The position numbers were made by a program, and so were the translations under genes. DNA of 5,761 nucleotides, taken from the NCBI GenBank assembly GCA_036653715.1, contig JAVVTL010000089.1:1-5761 (forward strand), written 5' to 3'. The DNA is from Scatomorpha sp036653715. Its GTDB lineage: Bacteria > Bacillota > Clostridia > Oscillospirales > Oscillospiraceae. Shown piece after piece: positions 4,593-5,761 of this stretch. The stretch's first letter is position 1, and every line of letters starts with the position of its first letter. A model generated the notes under the pieces. It ran no database searches and was not told where the DNA came from. It saw nothing but the letters and a program-made list of their open reading frames with translations.

Positions 4593-5761
4593 ATGCTCAT
4601 TGTGCAAAAATTCGGCGGCAGCTCGGTTGCCGACGCCGAAAAAACCAAAAGAGTCGCCGGCATAATCGCCGACAGCTACATTGCCGACAACGATATCGTC
4701 GTCGTGCTCTCCGCCCAAGGCGACACGACGGACGATTTACTGGAAAAGGCGGCGCAGTTAAACGCCCGACCCTCGAAGCGGGAGCTTGACATGCTCCTTT
4801 CAACCGGCGAGCAGCAGTCCGTCGCGCTCATGGCGATGGCGCTCGAGGCGATGGGGCTGCCCGTCGTCTCCCTGAACGGCTGGCAGGTTGGGCTTGAGAC
4901 AAACACCAGCTACGGCTCCGCGCGGGTCATGCGCGTCTCCACGGAGCGAATTCGCAGAGAGCTTGACAAGCGGCGCATAGTGCTTGTCGCGGGCTTTCAG
5001 GGCGTGGACAGAAACGGCGACGTCACCACCCTCGGCAGAGGCGGCTCGGACACCACCGCCGTCGCCCTCGCCGCCGTGCTCCATGCCGATAAGTGCCAGA
5101 TATTCACGGATGTGGAGGGCGTCTACACCGCCGACCCGCGCAAGGTCATCGGCGCACGAAAGCTCGACGAGATAACCTACGACGAGATGCTGGAGCTTGC
5201 AAGCCTCGGCGCTCAGGTGCTCATGGGGCGCTCGGTCGAGATGGCAAAGCGCTACAGCGTCGTGCTCGAGGTGCTCTCGAGCTATGTGAGAAAGCCCGGA
5301 ACAAAAGTCAAGGAGGTCGTAAAGAAAGTGGAAGAAATGAAGATAAGCGGCATCGCGAAGGACAATAACGTCGCGCGAGTGGTGGTTGTGGGCGTGCCGG
5401 ATGAGCCGGGCATGGCCTTCCGCGTGTTCAACACCATGGCGAGAGCCAAAATAAACGTCGATATAATCCTTCAGTCCTACGGCAAAAACAGCACCAACGA
5501 CATAAGCTTCACCGTCCCCCTCCCCGAGGCGGAGGCAGCCGCCGACGCCCTGAATGAGCTGCGGGAATCCATAGGCTTCGACCATGTGGACGTGGACACC
5601 GAGGTCTCAAAGGTCAGCATAGTCGGCGCGGGCATGATGACGGCCTCCGGCATCGCCGCCCTGATGTTCGAGGCGCTCTACGACGCCAAAATTAACATCC
5701 AGATGATTTCCACCTCCGAAATAAAAGTCTCCGTCCTCATAGAAAAAGCCCACGCCGACCA
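4593..5761 (+). CDS. lysC: Aspartate kinase, cut by the right edge of the window
   Basis: This enzyme phosphorylates L-aspartate with ATP, the first step to lysine, threonine and methionine. The window holds 389 complete codons; family members are usually about 400-410 residues, so only a short C-terminal tail should be missing. The kinase domain (1 to about 235) has KFGGSS (6-11), LSTGEQ (69-74), TTLGRGGSDTTA (145-156) and TDVEGVYTADPR (172-183). Two ACT domains follow. The first (about 260-335) has the PDEPGMAFRVF and INVDIILQS segments. The second (from about 339) has VSIVGAGM and the effector-site segment MISTSEIKVS (371-380). This pattern fits the lysine- and/or threonine-inhibited monofunctional enzymes of Gram-positive bacteria; the exact effector is inference. 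A strong Shine-Dalgarno inside the gene precedes residues 246-249, where some relatives start a separate ACT-only subunit. No stop or frameshift is seen. Confidence 0.96.
   Translation, partial: MLIVQKFGGSSVADAEKTKRVAGIIADSYIADNDIVVVLSAQGDTTDDLLEKAAQLNARPSKRELDMLLSTGEQQSVALMAMALEAMGLPVVSLNGWQVGLETNTSYGSARVMRVSTERIRRELDKRRIVLVAGFQGVDRNGDVTTLGRGGSDTTAVALAAVLHADKCQIFTDVEGVYTADPRKVIGARKLDEITYDEMLELASLGAQVLMGRSVEMAKRYSVVLEVLSSYVRKPGTKVKEVVKKVEEMKISGIAKDNNVARVVVVGVPDEPGMAFRVFNTMARAKINVDIILQSYGKNSTNDISFTVPLPEAEAAADALNELRESIGFDHVDVDTEVSKVSIVGAGMMTASGIAALMFEALYDAKINIQMISTSEIKVSVLIEKAHAD
5310..5330 (+). promoter_or_regulatory. Candidate internal translation start in lysC (ACT-only beta subunit)
   Basis: AAGGAGGT (5310-5317) is a near-perfect Shine-Dalgarno inside the lysC frame. 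The in-frame GTG at 5328 (residue 246) follows after 10 nt and an in-frame ATG at 5337 (residue 249) after 19 nt. The product would consist of the two ACT domains only. Bacillus subtilis aspartokinase II and Corynebacterium LysC are known to make such beta subunits from in-frame internal starts at about this residue. The encoded VKEVV linker is also common at the protein level, so the match may be partly coincidental. Confidence 0.45.

Noticed and set aside
4800..5585. Open frame of 261 codons on the minus strand opposite lysC
   Set aside because: It is an antisense shadow of the aspartate kinase frame, with a His-rich composition typical of reversed GC-rich coding sequence and no family resemblance.

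Overview
The window suggests a GC-rich, endospore-forming Firmicute, most likely a member of the Clostridia such as an Oscillospiraceae-like gut bacterium. The reasons are two spore-germination receptor genes (GerAB-type and GerC-type), a PheB-like (UPF0735) ACT protein as found in Bacillus and Clostridia, strong AGGAGG-type ribosome binding sites, and frequent ATA isoleucine codons despite high overall GC. The placement comes from protein content only; no rRNA or other marker is present.

The window is organised as two divergent gene clusters around one intergenic region of about 160 bp (2698-2860). Leftward (minus strand) lie a small YdcZ/DUF606-type transporter (2697-2272), a Ger(x)C germination lipoprotein (2275-1124) and a GerAB-type germination permease (1127-9). 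Each junction is a 4-nt stop/start overlap, so the three are probably one translationally coupled unit. The A subunit of the receptor is not in the window.

Rightward (plus strand) lie a PheB-type ACT protein with an HTH-like N-terminal part (2861-3307), homoserine dehydrogenase hom (3338-4549) and aspartate kinase lysC (4593 to beyond the right edge). Aspartate kinase makes aspartyl-phosphate at the head of the aspartate family pathway. Homoserine dehydrogenase acts after semialdehyde formation and commits carbon to threonine, methionine and isoleucine. The ACT protein is the best local candidate for an amino-acid-responsive regulator or accessory factor. The linking enzyme Asd and the later enzymes ThrB and ThrC are not in the window.

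The intergenic region holds a plausible extended -10 promoter reading right (2775-2803). A short inverted repeat (2809-2825) lies about where transcription would start, with a second small palindrome at 2828-2836. A GC-rich hairpin lies upstream of the YdcZ-like gene. The most interesting signals are: a near-perfect internal Shine-Dalgarno inside lysC, ahead of in-frame GTG and ATG codons, where other bacteria start a separate regulatory subunit; the HTH-ACT gene leading the aspartate operon with operator-like repeats in its leader; the shortened, divergent C-terminal ACT region of homoserine dehydrogenase; and the unusual linkage of a YdcZ transporter to germination genes in C-B order. I found no CRISPR array, tRNA, rRNA, insertion sequence or convincing intrinsic terminator. 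Nothing here is clearly a wholly new system.
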